This document shows positions 61,935-64,000 of a stretch of DNA of 64,000 bases, piece by piece (position 1 is the first letter of the stretch; each line of letters begins with the position of its first letter). A program made the position numbers and the translations under genes. Location: assembly GCA_943367755.1 (NCBI GenBank), contig CALRKB020000004.1:1-64000 (forward strand), read 5' to 3'. The notes beneath the pieces were generated by a model. The model made no database searches and was not told where the DNA came from. It saw only the letters and a program-made list of their open reading frames with translations. Source of the DNA: PCC-6802 sp943367755. GTDB taxonomy: Bacteria; Cyanobacteriota; Cyanobacteriia; Pseudanabaenales; Pseudanabaenaceae.

Positions 61935-63335
61935 TTATTGAATTCGCGATAGTAATTCCTGGGCGATCTCCGCAGCTTGTTGTCGAATCTCCGGTACGGC
62001 AGTTGTCTCCCATAAATATCCTTTCTGGGGAGAACCAAGTGTAAATAAAAACTGAGAAACTTTTCCTTCAGTATCGATAAGCGCACCATTGGCAGCAACA
62101 TCCAATCCCAGTACTAGAGGATCGGGACGAACCAAACCCGATAACAGCAAGTTGACGATTAAAGGGTCTTGAAATTTTCGATAATCGCATTCTGGGCCAG
62201 TGCAGTTGATTACTTTGCCAACTCGTATCGTTATAGGTTCAGGACTGTGTCGCTTGCGAACGCAAACATCCACTCCCTCTCGATCCTCGGAGTAAGCCAG
62301 CACTCGACCTGCATAAACGCTCAGTTGACCGCAATCCCTCATGCTGGCGATCGCATCCGCCATATTTGGCGCTACGCGGTGTCGATGTACCTCCCAATAC
62401 GGTCGAATATGGCGGAGGAATCTTTGCTTTTCCTCTAATGGGAGGGTTTTCCAAATAGTTTGCGTCAGAGGACGTAGCGCATCGATTACTGCTCGCCAAT
62501 CATATCCCTGGCTAATTGCTACTTGTACTACCTGGCGTACCTGGCGTACCAAAATGCGTATGTTGTTATGCTCTTGCGAGATATCCAGAAATACTGGATA
62601 AGGGGATGTGGCTCGATGACCTTGCGGCATTAATCCATGTCGAGAAATCGCGTAGATCTTACCCGCATGACCTGTTTGATGCAGAGCGATCGCCCGATCC
62701 AGCATGGTCAGTCCCGAACCGATTAGCAGTACGTCAGTGTCTGGAGCGATCGCATCTAACGCGCTATCCGCCCATGCATAACTAACGTATCGCTTACTGC
62801 GATAAAACGACGGATCGCGGACAGGCGGATCGCTGGGGGGAAAGTTCCCTAAAGCTAAAACTACCCGATCTGCTCGGATGGATTGCCCGCATTTCAATGT
62901 GACGATCGCTCCATCAGTTGCAGCTTGGATGGCGATCGCTTCATCCGTAATCCTCTGCAAACTCACAGCATAGTGAGCATTAGCTTCTGCTTCATTGAGA
63001 ATTGACTGAATATAAGCGCCAAAGAGCTGGCGCGGTACAAATGTCTTTTCATCTAAGCTTTCTAAGCCTATCAATTGTGGAGATTGGGCTTGCAACCAAT
63101 GCAGAAAACTATCAGGTCGATCTGGGAAAGCACTCATTTTGCCAGAGGGAACATTGAGTAGATGGTATGGAAATGGAGTACTGTAAGCTACTCCCTGCCC
63201 CAGTTGACTTCTCCGTTCGATCAGTAGGATATCGAGGGGAAATGTGGTCTTTTGCAGCAGATGAGTCGCCACCATCACCCCGCTGAATCCCCCACCAATA
63301 ATAGCGATTGAAGCTGTAGAGTCTGTAGTTAGCAT
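61935..63335 (-). CDS. FAD/NAD(P)-binding oxidoreductase (COG4529 type)
   Basis: 466 residues. Dinucleotide-binding IAIIGGGFSGVMVATHLL near the N-terminus, then RSQLGQGVAYSTPFPYHLLNVPSG and an NAD-type ALGNFPPSDPP. The C-terminus has NCTGPECDYRK and TLGSPQKGYLWETTAVPEIR. Likely binds FAD and acts on a small thiol or amine; the reaction is unknown. The last 264 bases are duplicated at 52448. Neighbour to Rrf2 copy 2 on the same strand, downstream of it. Confidence 0.85.
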   Translation of the reverse strand: MLTTDSTASIAIIGGGFSGVMVATHLLQKTTFPLDILLIERRSQLGQGVAYSTPFPYHLLNVPSGKMSAFPDRPDSFLHWLQAQSPQLIGLESLDEKTFVPRQLFGAYIQSILNEAEANAHYAVSLQRITDEAIAIQAATDGAIVTLKCGQSIRADRVVLALGNFPPSDPPVRDPSFYRSKRYVSYAWADSALDAIAPDTDVLLIGSGLTMLDRAIALHQTGHAGKIYAISRHGLMPQGHRATSPYPVFLDISQEHNNIRILVRQVRQVVQVAISQGYDWRAVIDALRPLTQTIWKTLPLEEKQRFLRHIRPYWEVHRHRVAPNMADAIASMRDCGQLSVYAGRVLAYSEDREGVDVCVRKRHSPEPITIRVGKVINCTGPECDYRKFQDPLIVNLLLSGLVRPDPLVLGLDVAANGALIDTEGKVSQFLFTLGSPQKGYLWETTAVPEIRQQAAEIAQELLSRIQ

Positions 63336-63378
63336 TAGTTAATGATCTTCAACTTTGTATCGTTAAGCTGCTGGAACT

Positions 63379-63816
63379 TCAAATGTAAAACATTGGCTCT
63401 GCATGACTATAGACATCTCTCTGCTGACATAAATCTTCTAATGTTATGCTTTGTAGAACATCTTGGGATGCTTTTATGACCTTTTGCCAAGCAGCCAGGA
63501 CAACTGTTCTTTCTGTCGTGATTGATGTAGAAGTTTTGTCTTCTTTAGAATTATTGTTGCCCTCAATAGATATCATCACATCAAGCAAAGTAATTTGCTT
63601 GGGCGATCGAGCGAGTAGATAACCACCCTTAGATCCTCTTTGACTGCGAACGATACCAAAACGCCTTAATGTAGTCATGATTTGGTCGAGGTAACGATCT
63701 GGGATGCCCTGCCTATGAGCAATCTCTACTACTTTCATGGGTTTGCCCAAGGCATCATGTGTTGCCAGTTCGATCAACGCAACCAGAGCATAATCTACTT
63801 TAGAGGTTATTTCCAC
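63379..63816 (-). CDS. Rrf2-family regulator, CymR-like, copy 2
   Basis: 145 residues from a GTG, about the same size as copy 1. EITSKVDYALVALIELA, VVEIAHRQGIPDRYLDQIMTTLRR and SQRGSKGGYLLA form the winged HTH. No IscR cysteine triad. The C-terminus is EPMFYI, matching the FYI tail of Bacillus CymR more closely than copy 1 does. Downstream gene is the FAD protein (44-bp gap). Confidence 0.82.
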   Translation of the reverse strand: MEITSKVDYALVALIELATHDALGKPMKVVEIAHRQGIPDRYLDQIMTTLRRFGIVRSQRGSKGGYLLARSPKQITLLDVMISIEGNNNSKEDKTSTSITTERTVVLAAWQKVIKASQDVLQSITLEDLCQQRDVYSHAEPMFYI

Positions 63817-63879
63817 AGCACTTTTAAGTGGGTTTAGCTGGATTTTTACAGACTGACTTAAAACTGACTGAGAATATAC

Positions 63880-63905
63880 TACACTATTCCGATAGATTTT
63901 TGGTA
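63880..63905. promoter_or_regulatory. 26-bp palindrome, site H (second Rrf2 gene)
   Basis: TACACTA-N12-TTTGGTA: perfect left arm, partial right arm, same length as the other sites. It lies 64 bp upstream of the Rrf2 copy-2 start. Weaker than sites A, C, D and G. Confidence 0.4.
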
Positions 63906-64000
63906 ATATATATCAAATTCTGCGCCAGAGCCAAACTCGTTGAGTAGTTTTTGTATGGTTGTGCTCTTTTTACTCTAAATACCCCAAAGATATGGGGTAT

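Overview
The window is a stretch of cyanobacterial chromosome. The evidence is dense GCGATCGC (HIP1) octamers, Ycf66-like and DUF1830 proteins, a cyanobacterial J-domain protein ending in GGWLSWW, a class III PHA synthase with a small cyanobacterial-type phasin, and an SrpI-type encapsulin. No rRNA, tRNA or CRISPR array was seen. I cannot name the species.

Left edge (1-2.8 kb): the N-terminus of an IS110-type transposase, then a cassette-like segment. An MgtC-family gene sits between two imperfect inverted repeats that resemble integron attC sites. It is followed by small membrane-protein genes (one Ycf66-like, plus a frameshifted second copy) and a GIY-YIG protein. From 2.9 to 10.3 kb lie housekeeping genes: an FAD oxidoreductase, a GST, a DnaJ-TPR protein, a transglutaminase-like protein, efp-accB, a rhodanese and a Uma2 protein.

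10.8-29.3 kb is a carbon-storage and acetate region. It holds phaA-phaB plus an uncharacterised serine-hydrolase-like gene, a frameshifted patatin gene, the transcription-order cluster aceB-aceA-ppsA (malate synthase, isocitrate lyase, PEP synthase), acs, phaE-phaC and a phasin. Together these can make and consume polyhydroxybutyrate and return acetyl-CoA to sugars through the glyoxylate shunt, which is rare in cyanobacteria. Between aceB and acs lies a small ribbon-helix-helix protein. Its C-terminal ~70 residues align without gaps to PhaE, the PHA synthase subunit encoded 2.5 kb away. This is a candidate polymer- or synthase-sensing repressor and one of the two most novel items here.

30-32 kb holds transposase debris and a partial duplication shared with the 10.2 kb region, next to a short RecQ helicase gene. 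From 32.5 kb to the right edge the window is dominated by sulfur genes, interspersed with transporters. They are a Crp-type regulator, a CysA ATPase, sulfate-binding protein, two cysteine synthases, serine acetyltransferase, a TauE exporter, split YeeE/YedE transporters, an acireductone-dioxygenase-like cupin, and a cyclic-nucleotide-domain (family 2B) encapsulin overlapping its cysteine desulfurase cargo. Two Rrf2 regulators carry CymR-like C-terminal -YI tails. At least seven of these promoters share a 26-bp palindrome, TACNNTA-N12-TANNGTA or a close variant. I read this as an undescribed sulfur regulon in which CysE and the Rrf2 proteins may compete for CysK through their C-terminal isoleucines.

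Other sulfur-region content includes an ExbB/ExbD/TonB-like operon, two CadD-like transporters and a TerC-family protein. Two paralogous secreted proteins with a WDC(N/D)G motif each lie beside such a transporter. There is also a truncated duplicate of an FAD-binding protein gene.
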